This document shows, piece by piece, positions 11,011 to 22,542 of a stretch of DNA of 64,000 bases; positions within the stretch are counted from its first letter, which is position 1, and each line of letters starts with the position of its first letter. Source of the DNA: Oryzias latipes (taxonomy: Eukaryota; Chordata; Actinopteri; Beloniformes; Adrianichthyidae); the NCBI RefSeq assembly GCF_002234675.1, contig NC_019862.2:17569514-17633513 (forward strand), in the 5' to 3' direction. The notes below the pieces were generated by a model that saw only the letters and a list, made by a program, of their open reading frames with translations, made no database searches and was not told where the DNA came from. A program made the position numbers and the translations under genes.

Positions 11011-12683
11011 GTCAAGTCAAGTAGTCAAGTCAAGTAACTTTATTTGTCAAGATCTACAATGTTGACACATACATAGAAATTGAAATTGCGCTTTCTCTTC
11101 ATCTTCAGTTAAACGGGGAGACACCTTCAAATTGCACAATAAACAAACTATAAATAGAAGAGGCTTAAATATAAATATAAAAAATTAAAGTAAAAAAAAT
11201 GAGGAGAGAATAAAGTGACTAGAGAATAAAGTGACTGAAGTATAGTTACTTAAATTTTTAATGGCAGTAGAGGACTGGTGGAAGGTGCAGACAGTGCTGA
11301 TGAGGTAGGTGACGTATGTGTGTCAGGGATCAGCAGAGCAGGAGGGCAACAGGGCAGCAGGGGGGGAGGGGGGGCAGGGCTGGGAGAGAGTTCAGCTTCC
11401 TGACAGCCTGGAGGAGAAAACTGTCTCTGAGTCTGCTGGTCCTGGCCTGAAGACTGCGTAGTCTTCTCCCAGATGGAAGCAGACTGAAGGAGCTGTTGGA
11501 TGGATGGGTGGGGTCAGCTGCAATGCAGAGGGCTTTTCGGGTCAGGCGGGTGTTGTAGATGTCCTGGAGGGAGGGGAGGGGGGCACCGATGATCCTCTCA
11601 GCTGCCCTCACGATGCGTTGGAGGGACTTCCGGCAGGACGCGTTGCAGGCGCCATACCACACCGTGATGCAGCTGGTGAGGATGCTCTCCACGGCACCTC
11701 TGTAGAACGTGTGCATGATGGGGGGAGGGACTTTTGCTCTCTTCAGTTTACGGAGGAAGTAGAGACGCTGCTGTGATTTCCCAGCTAGTGATGCGATTTT
11801 CTCGGACCAGGAGAGGTTTTCTGTGATGTGCACAGCCAGGAACTTAGTGCTGCTCACTCTTTCCACCGTAGTGTTGTTGATGGTCAGAGGAGCATGCTGA
11901 GTGTGCACTCTCCTGAAATCCACCACCATCTCCTTCGTCTTCTCCACGTTCAGGAGGAGATTATGGTCTCTGCACCAACCAGCCAGGTGGCTCACCTCAC
12001 TCCTGTAGTTTGTCTCATCGCCGCTCCTGATGAGACCCACCACTGTGGTGTCGTCAACAAACTTAACGTAACTGTTGGAGCTGTGTGTCGGAGCGCAGTC
12101 GTGGGTCAGCAGGGTAAAGAGGAGGGGGCTCAGCACACATCCTTGGGGAGCCCCCGTGTTCATCATGATAGTACTGGATGTGTTGCTGCCGACTCGCACT
12201 GCTTGTGGTCTCCCCGTCAGGAAGTCTAGCAGCCAGTTGCACAGAGGTGTGTTGAGCCCCAGCTGAGCCAGTTTGTGAGTGAGCTGCTGGGGGATGATGG
12301 TGTTGAATGCTGAGCTGAAGTCAATGAACAGCATCCTGACATATGAGTCCTTAATCTCCAGGTGAGTGAGTGCGGAGTGAAGAGCAGTTGAGATGGCGTC
12401 CTCTGTTGAACGGTTGGACCGATAGGCAAACTGAAATGGGTCCAGGGAGGGGGGCAGGGCAGACTTGATGTGCCGCATGACTAGCCTTTCGAAGCTCTTC
12501 ATGATGATGGGGGTCAGAGCAACCGGACGGTAGTCATTAAGGCAGGAGGGAGATGGCTTTTTTGGGACGGGTATGATGGTGGTCGCTTTGAAACATGTGG
12601 GGATGACAGCCTGACTCAGAGAGATGTTGAAGATGTCTGTGAAGACATCAGCCAGCTCACCCGCACAGTCTCTCAGCACCCGC
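11011..12683 (-). mobile_element. 5'-truncated L2 LINE in gene A upstream region
   Basis: Flanked by the 6-bp direct repeat CCAGTA (11,005-11,010 and 12,684-12,689). Gene B has the uninterrupted site (TTTCCAGTAATTCC near 33,835), so this is an insertion specific to A. The 3' end, at the left, finishes in GTCAAGTCAAG tandem repeats, typical of L2 elements that end in short repeats instead of poly(A). The element is 5'-truncated within ORF2. It lies about 300 bp upstream of the gene A start codon. Confidence 0.9.
11330..12679 (-). CDS. L2 LINE reverse transcriptase, truncated ORF2, open frame
   Basis: An uninterrupted 449-codon frame. From the start, [20 protein letters not shown] and [19 protein letters not shown] form the fingers of [15 protein letters not shown] is motif A with its catalytic Asp, and [16 protein letters not shown] is motif [13 protein letters not shown] is motif C, with FVDD in place of the usual FADD but both Asp present. 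The thumb and [17 protein letters not shown] follow at the C-terminus. The endonuclease domain is missing because of 5' truncation, so the element could not mobilise itself. The listed start is simply the first ATG after the truncation. In an intact element, the protein would reverse-transcribe its RNA at a nicked target. Confidence 0.85.
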   Translation of the reverse strand: MLRDCAGELADVFTDIFNISLSQAVIPTCFKATTIIPVPKKPSPSCLNDYRPVALTPIIMKSFERLVMRHIKSALPPSLDPFQFAYRSNRSTEDAISTALHSALTHLEIKDSYVRMLFIDFSSAFNTIIPQQLTHKLAQLGLNTPLCNWLLDFLTGRPQAVRVGSNTSSTIMMNTGAPQGCVLSPLLFTLLTHDCAPTHSSNSYVKFVDDTTVVGLIRSGDETNYRSEVSHLAGWCRDHNLLLNVEKTKEMVVDFRRVHTQHAPLTINNTTVERVSSTKFLAVHITENLSWSEKIASLAGKSQQRLYFLRKLKRAKVPPPIMHTFYRGAVESILTSCITVWYGACNASCRKSLQRIVRAAERIIGAPLPSLQDIYNTRLTRKALCIAADPTHPSNSSFSLLPSGRRLRSLQARTSRLRDSFLLQAVRKLNSLPALPPLPPCCPVALLLC

Positions 12684-12836
12684 CCAGTAATTCCTTAAGG
12701 AGGTGTGTTACAGCTGCACTTACTTGAGTGATAAAGATGCTGTTAAATAAATGGAATGTTTTGAGAGGTATGTGTGTAATAAAACGTGTGATAAAAATAA
12801 CAATCATCGTTTTGTGACGTTGTGACATATTCCTCT

Positions 12837-12850
12837 CCACTAGGTGGCGG
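12837..12850 (+). promoter_or_regulatory. CTCF-like motif upstream of gene A
   Basis: CCACTAGGTGGCGG matches the core of the vertebrate CTCF consensus (CCANYAGRKGGCR). It lies 127 bp before the ATG of exon 1. The same 14 bases are kept at the same place in gene B (33,989-34,002). The motif match is seen directly. Binding is inferred only, and a short GC-rich motif can also be a conserved promoter element with another function. Confidence 0.5.
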
Positions 12851-12977
12851 TAAATAGCCGTAACCTTATTTTCAAGCAACTATTTGGAAAATTGGTAGAA
12901 GAAGAAAAAGCTGCAGTCCATTCAGAGCATGTTTTCGTCACTTCGTCCACGTGAGTTTCTGTGCCGCTGCAGTAACA

Positions 12978-13149
12978 ATGTCTTCAGATGAGTTTTCTAA
13001 AGACTTTATCGACGCCGTGTTAAGCGATGCTGCTGAAAAAATAATCAAACGCTTTGAAGAAACCAGCGTTCACTACGAGGAAGAGCTCCGTCGACAGAGC
13101 AGACTGCTGGAAGTCGTCCGTGATCCACAGACACAACCTCAAACTTTAC
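12978..13149 (+). CDS. Zinc-finger gene A, exon 1 (N-terminal domain)
   Basis: ATG at 12,978 in AACAATG opens a 57-codon exon ending in TTAC|GTGAGT. The peptide begins MSSDEFSKDFIDAVLSDAAE and continues with KIIKRFEETSVHYEEEL and a basic RRQSRLLEVV segment. It is probably a short helical or coiled-coil protein-interaction module. Many teleost C2H2 genes have such an N-terminal exon followed by an acidic linker and a finger array, all in one large second exon. Phase 1 at the donor matches the acceptor at 25,855 exactly: 172 + 1301 bases give 490 codons plus stop. The alternative, a separate 60-residue gene, is less likely because of the perfect donor and the paralogous arrangement in gene B. 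Upstream lie a CTCF-like motif and, further out, an L2 insertion. Confidence 0.85.
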
Positions 13150-13288
13150 GTGAGTTCATTTTTGCTTTCATAACGATGGAGTATTAGAATCACCATAGAA
13201 ATTAAATTAAGATACGAGACGTAATTTACAAGGGAAAATTAGCTATGTGACTAAAAATTTTAAAATTCATTGGACTTTCCCGACTAAA

Positions 13289-15850
13289 TTAACACAAAAC
13301 AATAACTCCCCACACTTTAATTAAAAGCGGAAGTATATGCAACGGAAGTGCTTTTATTCAGAAATTTCCACTGCCTAAAACATCAGTAATCACGTCTCAA
13401 TGCATGGTTCATAAAATCCGTTCAAAGATTATTCTGCAGCAAATCTGCTGCTTTGTCTGAGAGCCGTCTGGGTGACAGCTGCTTCTGTGTCTATGTGACC
13501 CACTTTAAATAGGGACGAGACTACATTTTTAATGGATTTACCTGATTCTTATGTCATTGGAAGGGGCTTAAAGGCTTTCCAATGACATAAAGATCATCCA
13601 GATAGCTCAAAGAATGAAAAAGTTATGCCACTTTAAAGTGTGCAAATTTGGTCCGATGAATCTTCTCCAATTAAACAGCAAAGTTGGACAATTCAGGTGA
13701 CCAAAAACAAGGACGAGAGGGTTCAAAGTGTCATAACTTTCTTTTTGTTTGTCCGATTCAAGAAAGGGAGGCATCATCACAAAGCTAATGAAAAGAACTA
13801 CAAATCTTCTGTAAAATCTATATTTATTTCCATATGATCACATAATCATAACTTTTCTTATGTTTTTTTTTTAACTTGTCCTGTCCAACGGCTGGGCAAA
13901 CAGATGAGAGCTGAAGGCTTCTTGTGTTGGATATATTTTACTTTAACAACAGGGGTTATGAATCTTCTGACACACCAGAGGTATGTCTGAATAAACCCCT
14001 TTTGTAATCGAGGACAAACTTTATTCTTTTTTATCAAATTTGAAAATCTTTGTTTTGGACCGGACGAAAGGGGGAGGAAGAGAGAGGGATGGTATCTTCA
14101 GTTTGACCTAAATCAAGTACAGGACCACGGAATCTGGAATTAAGAGGAATAAATTGGAAAAAAAAAATGTGTAAAACATGCCCATTCCTCAATGGTGGAG
14201 CATCTGCGATGTTGCCACCCGGCACTTGCCACCTATTTCAGCAGTAAATGCAACTGGTACCCCAGGCTTCAGTGAAACCTTCTTTGGAGCCATGTTGTAA
14301 AAATCTGAAAGCACAGAAAATATAAAATATGCACAACCAAGTGGCAGATCCAATTTTAAACAAAAATCAAATGTGAAAACACAGGATGTTAAAAAGTAAA
14401 AAGTGTTTACAGTCTGAAGAAATATAAAAATCATGAATAAAAATACTATAAAATATTTTTTTAAGTTCTTGATTAGTGTTAATTTAAGAAAAAAAAAACG
14501 TTTAAAAAGCATTTAGTTACATGTCCTCCTGGATGTTTGTAAACAATGGTAGCAGCCAATCGGCTAGCTAGAAACCGACCACGTGACCGCGAGGCTGGGC
14601 TCCAATCTAATGTTTGAAGGCCTAAAAACGATCGACAAAAATCTCAGTAATCCAACGATCAAATAACATTTAACTGTTGTTGATTCGTAAAAATAAGTCT
14701 TGCAAGTCATTTCGAGCTGATTTTATATGATGTTTATAGACAATAAAAAAATCACGAAAGAGTATTGTAAGCCCTTTAAACAAAATACTTTTCCATCATG
14801 GCGGAGCCGGCGGACATTCACAAGGCGGACGGCGTGATTAAAAAAGGTATCGCAGAGATTGTATGGACGTCAAAGACAAATATGTCGACTATGTTTTCAA
14901 AAGATTTGCCCAACTTTAGGCAACCTCCCGATTAAGTACTTTTAGTTAGAAGAGAGACTGGTTGCCGCAACTGCGCGCCCAGTCAAACTCGCTGTTGTGG
15001 CATTGAGTTCCGCCGGAAGCGCTGCGCACAGTCGCCTCCCTACAAAGCCTCACTGTCTGGCAAAAACCCCATAGGGGAAAATAAAAACAAAAATAATATA
15101 ATTCAACCCTTTTTATTTTTATCCTTTTTCTATGAAAATAAGAAATTTCGGTTCGTTACAGTTTGAAAGATATTCACAGATTCAGACTTCCAGCCTCAAT
15201 GACTCTTCTGATAAACGGTTAAATGCGACAGCAAGCATCTCAGTTATGTTACATTAACACATAGAGTGAAGTAAAAATCTATTTCTAAAAAAAAAAAGTT
15301 TTTTCTGCCTTTTTTATGACAAGTCTTCTCTTCCAGACGGCTGCCAAGGGACCGTCACCAAAGTGCACTCTGAGCAAAGACCATTCTGTAAAAATCAATA
15401 ATCTCTCAAAAACAAATAAATGTTAGAGTATGTCAGAACATTACTTTGTTAGCTTCAGTATCGTTAGAGCTGTTAAACATTTTTGATCAAATATGATCCA
15501 CATTTAAATAAAATAAATCTAAAAAAATAAACAAAGCGAAGTTATGACATAATCTTTGTTGTAGTAGGACAATAGGGTCATGATTAGTCAGTGTAGAATA
15601 ATTGGTGACAAGAGCTTCAGTACCTTCATCGCTAGTGAGACCCTTTTTTTATGATTCATATCTCTATTAAAATGTGAAAAAAAATTAAACAATAAATAAA
15701 GATGGACTTTCTCCCAAAATATTGATTGTAGCATGAAAATGCTGATGAGTCTTCATCAGTCTTCTTCAGTACCAGTTCATATAAATGTACACATATATTC
15801 ATTTTTGAGAGAGATTATTTATTTATTTACAGAATGGTCTTTTGCTTAGA
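13289..15850. mobile_element. Truncated fold-back element, interrupted copy
   Basis: Aligns with the long-armed palindromic element of gene B's intron (40,766-42,149). The left arm starts internally at AACACAAAACAATAACTC and runs to 13,508. It resumes at about 15,046 (GCCTCACTGTCTGGC) and continues past the palindrome centre into part of the right arm (TACAGAATGGTCTTTTGC near 15,830). A 1.5-kb insertion splits the left arm. The outer part of the left arm and most of the right arm are lost. Confidence 0.65.
13509..15042. mobile_element. 1.5-kb insertion with TAGGGA-type inverted ends
   Basis: Gene B has the contiguous sequence CACTTTAAAGCC where A has CACTTTAAA|TAGGGACGAGACT ... GTCGCCTCCCTA|CAAAGCC. 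The ends are inverted (TAGGGA-G-GACT pattern). No transposase is recognisable. A minus-strand peptide starting MAPKKVSLKPGVPVAF (about 14,290-14,190) is of unknown origin. It includes a 14-bp perfect hairpin at 13,549-13,590. Probably a non-autonomous DNA transposon. The target duplication is ambiguous (TAAA against CAAA). Confidence 0.55.
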
Positions 15851-17305
15851 GTTTGATCGATTCGGCAAATTATTGCGATAGTTCATTTGGCAATACTTCA
15901 AAATGCTGTCAGGACAATATTGATTAAATTATTTCTGAGCGTCCTTCAGTGTCTGACTCTTGTTGTCCACTTCACCCTCCAACCGCTAGTTGGCAGCAGA
16001 GCACACAGAGCCTCTTTGAGCTGCACCACACCACACAAGACAACAGGAAGACTGCAGCCAGAGGCAGCTTGTTCTGTTGTTGTGAGACATGAACTACTTC
16101 GTTTTTACTTGGGATGGATACCAAACAGTAACTCTGAGCCATGTTGCTACCAGCAACATATAAAAACGAGGATTGTGGTGCTTTTTAGCGGCTCAGATAA
16201 ATACGAGAGAAGCATGGCAGCGGCTAATAGGCTAATGCGCTTAGCATCGGCTAAAATGCTTTCGGCAAAGCGGGCTTAAGTTCTGCAGAACCTCCCAGCA
16301 ATAGATTCTAGTTTGGCGACCTGATGGATCAGGGGGATCTGTAAAGCGCTCTGAAAAAAAAGGCAGACGTGGCGAGGAGCGTTACCAGTTGTGTGAGAAG
16401 CGTGGCTGTTAAAGTGCAGCAGTCAGAGGCAGAGCAGACTGATATTATGTAAACAAAGCACCTTCTTTGTCACATTAAAGCAACTTTCCTTCATTCTGTC
16501 ATGCTGCCTCATCATCACCCTTTGTTGTTTCTGGAAAGAGTCTGTGTCCCCCCCCCCCTTCCTTTATTTTTAAAGCATTCAGCTTCCTTAACCGTTTAAA
16601 AGTAATGGAGAAGCTATATTTAGCAATGTTGGAAATAAACAGCATTTTATTTCCCAAATAGAAACTTATTGGTTAAGGCACATTCATTCTTTGTTTTTTC
16701 TTATACTGAAAAATATTTAGTTGTGGAAATCAGACAATGTTGACTGTTCCCTTTCTATATTTTAACTCACCAAAATAAAAGCACTATGAATTTGCTCTGG
16801 TAAACAACTTATTTATGAGATACAGTTGCTGTGCTTAACATTATGATCATTAAATAAACTGAATTTGACCATTTTATTACATTTGCATGCATAACGTTTG
16901 CATGTTCTCCCCGAACATGCGTGGGTTCTCTCCGGGATCTCCGGCTTCCTCCCACTGTCCAAAAACACGCTTCAGAGGTTAATTGGCAACTAAATTGTCC
17001 ATAGGTGTGAGTGTGAATGAATAAATGGGTGTGTGATTTTGGACATTCTACCCTGTGACAGACTGGCGACCTGTCCAGGCCATCCCCTGCCTTCGCCCAC
17101 AAGTGGCTGGGATAGGCTCCGGCAGCCCCATGACCCCGAAAGGGACAAAACGGAATGAATTTGACCATTTTATTACAGTGTAAGACATTGAAATTCATGT
17201 AGAGTTTTTTTTAGAGTCATATTTTTTAAAAAAAAGAGTAAATATGTTTCAGTAAAATATCGGGATACGTATCGTATCGCCAGACTCTTGCCAATACACA
17301 CCCCT
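15850..17305. mobile_element. Unclassified interspersed repeat carrying a SINE-like insertion
   Basis: The right end matches a common fish repeat terminus (GCCAGACTCTTGCCAATACA then CACCCCTA). The left part (GATAGTTCATTTGGCAATAC) recurs inverted near 17,800 and 43,200. A 130-codon plus-strand frame at 15,887-16,279 has no recognisable domain and is probably chance. The interval is missing from gene B's intron. Confidence 0.4.
16882..17155 (+). mobile_element. SINE-like repeat with 22-bp target duplication
   Basis: The body reads GTTTGCATGTTCTCCCCGAA, then GGTTAATTGGCAAC, CTGGCGACCTGTCCAGG and GGCTGGGATAGGCTCC, the widespread fish repeat found behind a tRNA-like head. It is bracketed by direct repeats beginning TGAATTTGACCATTTTATTA (16,860-16,881 and 17,156-17,177), which fits LINE-driven retroposition. 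Part of the head is missing. Confidence 0.75.
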
Positions 17306-18400
17306 AGAGCAGGCAGGAGGAAGAAAGCAGCGTGAGCACGTGGAGGCGGGGTGTCTGCAGCTGTGAACCATTTACATTTGCGTCAGAGCGCCCCCTACTA
17401 TCCTGTCAGTTGCTGCTACGATGTCCGTATGTTTCCGCTATCTGTGTTGAACAGGTAGAGAGGCGGGGGCGGGGCTTAGACTCACCGCTTATGATTCCAG
17501 ACCCGCAACAAACTATCAGCTGCTTCCTAATAAAAAATAGTTGTCATCCTTAAAATTCATATAATTTATCGGGTTTATAGAAACAACATTGGATCTAAAG
17601 AAAATAAATAAATAGAATGGAGTCTGCATCAAAGTGAATGTGTTTCCATCATGTCATTCATCTTAACTCTGAGTGTTTGACAGAAGGAAGTCTATTTAAG
17701 GTTGTGGGAAATGGACAAAAGATCAAAGGAAACGCAATGCTCATAAAGAATAAAAATAATTAAATAAATATCCAGACACTATTTTGAATCAATACAAGTA
17801 TTGCCAAATGAACTATCAGGATATATCGGCAAAAACATTTTTCTAACACACCTAGTGTTGCGGCTCCCTGTGCTTTCATCTCAGTGGGAAACTGATCCAA
17901 ATGGTTCTTTGAGAGGTAAAGGTTGCCGACCCCTGCCCTACCCAAAAGTAAGACGATTCGATCTCTGAGGCACAGCCTTTCGCTCCTTGCTGGTGTCCCG
18001 CATTTCATGAGGTCAACCTAGAGCCAACCTCAGCCTTTGAGTTTCACCCACAAAAACAAACAACATCCCAACTTTTGCAATGATGGATGTGCATATTGTG
18101 AATTCGTACAAAAGTGTTTAGCCGATAACAGCTAGCTCTGCATAGAAAGTTGGTGTGTGTGGGTGTTAACCTGGGGGGCGGAGCTGGCAGCGCAATTTCT
18201 TGCTGGAAGGGGCTGTTCCTCAATTTCATTTGTATGAATGTGAGAACCCGCTCGTTTTTGTGGATTGGGAGGGGCTGGTGCTCAGAGTGCAGGTTTTTTG
18301 TGGAAAACTCAGAAATTCGTTAATGGATAGAAATACCACTTTGGGGTTGGTTTTCTGTGTAAAATTAACATAATTTACTTAATTTCCTGAGGAAAATAAG

Positions 18401-18418
18401 AGGGGGGGGGGGGGGGGC
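18401..18418 (+). repeat. Poly-G run
   Basis: About 17 consecutive G bases. Gene B's aligned position (43,811-43,820) has only a short GGGGGCGGC, so the run expanded in A or shrank in B. It could also be a sequencing or assembly artefact. Confidence 0.8.
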
Positions 18419-18589
18419 AGCATAGCTGCCAGCAACAGAGAGGGGCTGAACAAACTGATCGTCTGGCTCTGTAATCGGGTGAAAAATTAAAATGGACACT
18501 GTAGAAGCAGTGATCCAGAAAAGGACTTTGAATAAACTAGTATTCTTTGTGGATAATCCTGAACAACCTTTTCATCCTGTACTTAACGC

Positions 18590-18790
18590 CAGTGGAGATC
18601 CCTTTCTGATTTAGTTGGTTTGCCCACTTAAAAAGACATTATCATTCTATACTTTTGATGGTAGATGTATTCTAACATGGAGAGACAGAATATCAAAACA
18701 GCAATCCAGAAAATAACTTTAAAGAATTTATTTTAAAATTATTGATGGAAATAAGTATTTGATCCCCACTGAAGAGGATTAGGGCCATGG
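18590..18790 (+). mobile_element. Left terminal repeat of a split Tc1-like element
   Basis: Contains CTGATTTAGTTGGTTTG, GATGGAAATAAGTATTTGAT and CCCCACT. It is the inverse of the segment at 24,490-24,715 (GGGGATCAAATACTTATTTC to TCTGACTGTA). The two ends lie 6 kb apart because other elements have filled the space. In gene B the matching Tc1 runs from 43.9 to 45.8 kb and still has transposase sequence. Confidence 0.65.
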
Positions 18791-18814
18791 ACAGAGAAAA
18801 AAAAGGGCATAGAA

Positions 18815-18914
18815 AATTCTGACTTTATTCTCAGAATTCTGACTTTGATCTCAGAATTCTGACTTTGATCTCAGAATTCTGACTTTAATCTTAGAATTCT
18901 GACTTTAATCTCAG
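18815..18914 (+). repeat. 20-bp tandem repeat, five units
   Basis: Five back-to-back units of AATTCTGACTTTGATCTCAG with substitutions at positions 13-14 and 17. Units start at 18,815, 18,835, 18,855, 18,875 and 18,895. Confidence 0.95.
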
Positions 18915-19864
18915 AACTACGGAGGCCTGTAAGCCACTTCCTTCAGTTAGCTTTAGCAGCACTGTGGAGTCATACATGCTGAGTGGAACTAACGAAAATG
19001 TCCTATTTAAGTTTCTTGTTGCGTGCTGACGTTTACCAGGAGGCCCTGTGTTAACAGCACAACAGAAGGTGAGTAAAAAAAAGATTTATTTTGAATTTTT
19101 TAATGAAACAGCGACACACTTATGCTAGCATTTTGTAACTGTAAAACGTCTTTTAAAACGTACATATGCTGTTGAAATATCAACATCTATGACAAACAGT
19201 CTCACGGATGCAGTTTTGTTGTTTGCATTCAACTACCTGATCATCTCATTTCTGGAGATTTAAAGAGGTTTTACGTTCTGAAAATACTACCGGACTTTAA
19301 ATATATCGGACAGATTGTTGTGTTGGGTGAATAATAAAAAAGTATGGGTGACTGTACAATGGCCACCGATCTTTATTTTGACTTTATTACAATATTTAGC
19401 TCTCAGGCGTCCTGTCACGTCATTTTATATCTTTTTTATCGTCTTATTGGCCGGCATGCAGGACGGTGCCCCGTTTAATAAGTAACTATTTTCATGACAT
19501 TTAATACCATACCACGCAGATTTGCTTCCTTTACATTTGCGTGAGAGTGTAAAGGAGGCGCAGGTTACTGAAGTCACATGACACGTCGGAGTCATGTGAC
19601 TGGATACGCAATCCAAGGCAACCGTCATCTCTTCCTCGAAGAGTACAGACAGAAAAAAACAGCCATATGTTGATTATTTTTAACAACCACATTAGCGAAG
19701 CTAACATCACGTCTGTCAATTCTGCTACAATGTTTACAGAGAATATGCTTTAATTTTTTGGCAGGTGTAGTTTTGAGAGTTAGGGACAGTTTCAATGTGA
19801 CGTCATCAGGTAGTTCTCCAAAATAAATCTGATAATTGGCTCAATGTAGACCAGGGTTTTCAAA

Positions 19865-20987
19865 GGCCGCATTTACACTGCAAGGTTCAAGTGACCCAAT
19901 TCCGATTTTTTTCCTCTCATGTGGCACAGATCGGATATAATCGGTGAATGTGTAAGCAGGACAAAAGCGCATGTATTCCGATTTTCTCAGATCGGATACA
20001 GGCCTCTCTCATATGTGGAAATAAATCGGAAACGAATCGAATACGTGCATTTGCGTGCACCATGTAAGCAGACAAATCAGATATTCCCAAGTAAATGCAA
20101 GTCGTACCTCAGTGACGTCAATTCAGGACACCACCAACTGAGATCACATGACTCATTAAAGTGCTTTTGTGCGCTGATTTTGCTGTCAGCATGTTACCTT
20201 TCAGCCTCAGGCTTCAGACCGTAGTCGGAAACCGCTGTTATGTCCGGTCCGGACGCAAACGGTAACTAATAAAGCGGGACACCATTGCTATGGAACAGGC
20301 TAGAAGCCGTTTATTTCTTTGGGGGGCGTGTATGATAAGGACCGTGTGTGTGTGTGCACGTGCGCGCGTGTGCGTTTGTGTGTAAGGAGAGGAGAGCGGG
20401 TGCGAAGCGGGGGAGTGTCGGAGAACCGTAAATTAAAAATAAGGTGTCTCCCCCAAACGTTTTGGAGTCTTTCTTTAACCCACTCTGGAGGCTGAGGGTT
20501 CAGAACGGAAAAGTGAACCCCGAGGAAATCTCCCGTGCGTTTCTGACTACGGTCGGAAAAGAGAAGTCATCGTGCAGGAAAGGTTCAACACTTGGATCAA
20601 ACAGTTAGTACAGCACGTCTGCAAACACTTCCTCATTCAAAACTCAGAGAGAGCACATGAGCCGGCCGAGCAGCCCCCCTTTTTCCTCTCCAGCGTATCC
20701 CCTCTCCTGCCTCATCCTGACCTGGGGCGCCCAAGGCAAGGCCTCCTTCCGTCGCTGCCTCTATGACAACAGCAGTCACTAAAGTCTGAAGGAGGTCCGC
20801 GGAAGGCGGAAATGCTGCTACGTAGTCTTCGGAACGTCTACGTTTGATAGTTTCAGCATTGTTTAGTGTAAATGCAAAAATCGGATACGGGTCACTTTTA
20901 AAAGATGATGTAAGCGGGTCGTCAAAAAAATCGGATATAGTCAGAAAATCGGATATGGGCATCAAGACCTGCAGTGTAAATGCGGCC
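19865..20987. mobile_element. Non-autonomous DNA transposon, GGCCGCATTTACACTGCA ends
   Basis: The left end is GGCCGCATTTACACTGCAAG and the right end is its inverse, CTGCAGTGTAAATGCGGCC. Subterminal repeats of CGGATA/TATCCG motifs (ATCGGATATAATCGG, TCGGATACGGGTC, TCGGATATAGTC) occur on both sides. No transposase is recognisable. The 123-codon minus frame inside (21,004-20,633) looks like a chance frame. A terminal scrap of a related element lies at 7328-7360. The superfamily is undetermined. Confidence 0.7.
20339..20384 (+). repeat. (TG)n-like microsatellite
   Basis: GTGTGTGTGTGTGCACGTGC followed by GCGCGTGTGCG, an imperfect alternating purine-pyrimidine tract inside the 19.9-21.0 kb element. 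Confidence 0.8.
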
Positions 20988-21429
20988 AAAGAATGCATTT
21001 TCACAGTCTATTTGGAAGCACCTGATTTCTCCCAGGTGTCAAATGTTGTCAAAGGTTTGCACACAGCAATATGGAAGCTCCATGTTGGTGAAAGTTCTCA
21101 TTTATCCGGGTGATGTCTTGAAATTGAGTCTTGGCATCTGGATTTCAAATCTTTGTTGAGAAAAAAAAAGATGGAACACCACATGCCAAGAATTAATTTT
21201 AAGACAAAGAAGATGGTTATTTTCTTATATTTTTACTGTGACAACAAGTAAAACTCATTTACTTTTTAAAAATTATTATTATTAATTTTTTTTATGCAGA
21301 TTGACCTTGATGTCATCGCTTTGGAGGATGATGCAGCTCTGGGACAGAGACAACACACACAATCACCATTCACACACTTTACATTAATCAACTATAATGA
21401 TACAAGTTTTTTGGAGTGATGGAAGAAGC

Positions 21430-21560
21430 TGCAGAAAACCCTCTCTGCATGCAGGTGAACATGCTAACTTCACACAGAAAGGACCCTTTTGGGATTTGAA
21501 CCAGAGCCCTCTTGCTATGAGGCACATCTGCTAACCAGTCATTGTGCAGCTGTGACAAGT
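21430..21560 (-). repeat. SINE head (tRNA-like), reversed
   Basis: Contains TTCACACAGAAAGGACCC, TTTGGGATTTGAACCAGAGC and TCTTGCTATGAGGC. Its reverse complement resembles the fish repeat head with a tRNA B-box-like GGTTCGAATCC core, here decayed. The same unit occurs at 54,740-54,885. Confidence 0.5.
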
Positions 21561-22542
21561 ATATTTTGAAAATAAGACCATTCTAAGTTGGAAGCAGTTA
21601 TTAGAAACAATATTAATTTGAGTTAATTGTTTCAAGCATGGTCAAATGGAACATGGTTCCTTCAACAAAGGAACAGCACATATATAAAGAATAGAGCTGT
21701 GTCGAATTTCTCATCACCGCGATGATGAACCAACAGGGGGCGTGGTGTCGCGGTTAACCGCAGCCCCCCCCCAAAAAAAATCCCCCCGCGGCCGCATCGG
21801 AAATACATACAATTACTTTGTCACCTTTCCGGTAGCCGTGAAGCCTGACACCCGTGAAGAACGCGGGGCAGGAGGCTCCGTCTTTGTTTATACAGACACG
21901 TAACGTTACGCTGCAAAAAATAGTTCACAGACAAAACATGTAGTGATTTTCATGGAAATCTAACAGCGCGCGTTCATGTTTGGTGTTACGGAGTGAAGGA
22001 GGACAGTAATACCCCCCCTCCCTCCAACACAAAATCCTCCGGTGGGCGGCCGTGTCGCGCACTTAAGAACGCACGCAGCTTGTAACGGAAATGAATACAA
22101 TGGAAATGAACAATTAGAAAGCAGTAAATTTGTCGTATTTCCTTGCGAGACGGAAACTTCTGTTGTAGAATAAGGATGTGTGCTTCTGAAAGCGCGCGCC
22201 TGTTTGTGTAACTGTAAAGGGAGCCGGCGTGCCACGTGCAACCAGTAGCGGTTTTAGGCACGGGCCATACGGGCAATCGCCCGGGGCGGAAAAATGACGG
22301 AGGGGCGGCGCCAGCGGCTCAGCTCTTGTAAAATACTTTATGCATCACTATTGGTTTACTTATATCACAGAGTTTGTAACAGCCTGAAACCTGGCGGCGC
22401 CCCCGCCCCGCAGCTGCGCTCCCTCCTGTCTTTGAGAAGTAGACGCAAATGTGTGTGAGAAGGAGTAGGGAGGGGGCGCGGGGTGAAGAAGGAGAAGGGA
22501 GGGGGCGCGGGGTGAAGGGTGCAGGCTGAAGGCCCGTACACA

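Noticed and set aside
11504-12266. Plus-strand frames of 60-133 codons over the L2
   Set aside because: They are antisense to the recognisable RT frame and have no domain of their own.
12978-13187. Exon 1 of gene A as a free-standing 70-codon gene
   Set aside because: A strong GTGAGT donor, phase match with exon 2, and the same arrangement in gene B favour an exon.
15887-16279. 130-codon plus-strand frame in gene A's intron
   Set aside because: No recognisable domain or splice context. It lies in an interspersed repeat absent from gene B.
20633-21004. 123-codon minus-strand frame
   Set aside because: It runs through the inverted terminus of a non-autonomous transposon and resembles no known family.
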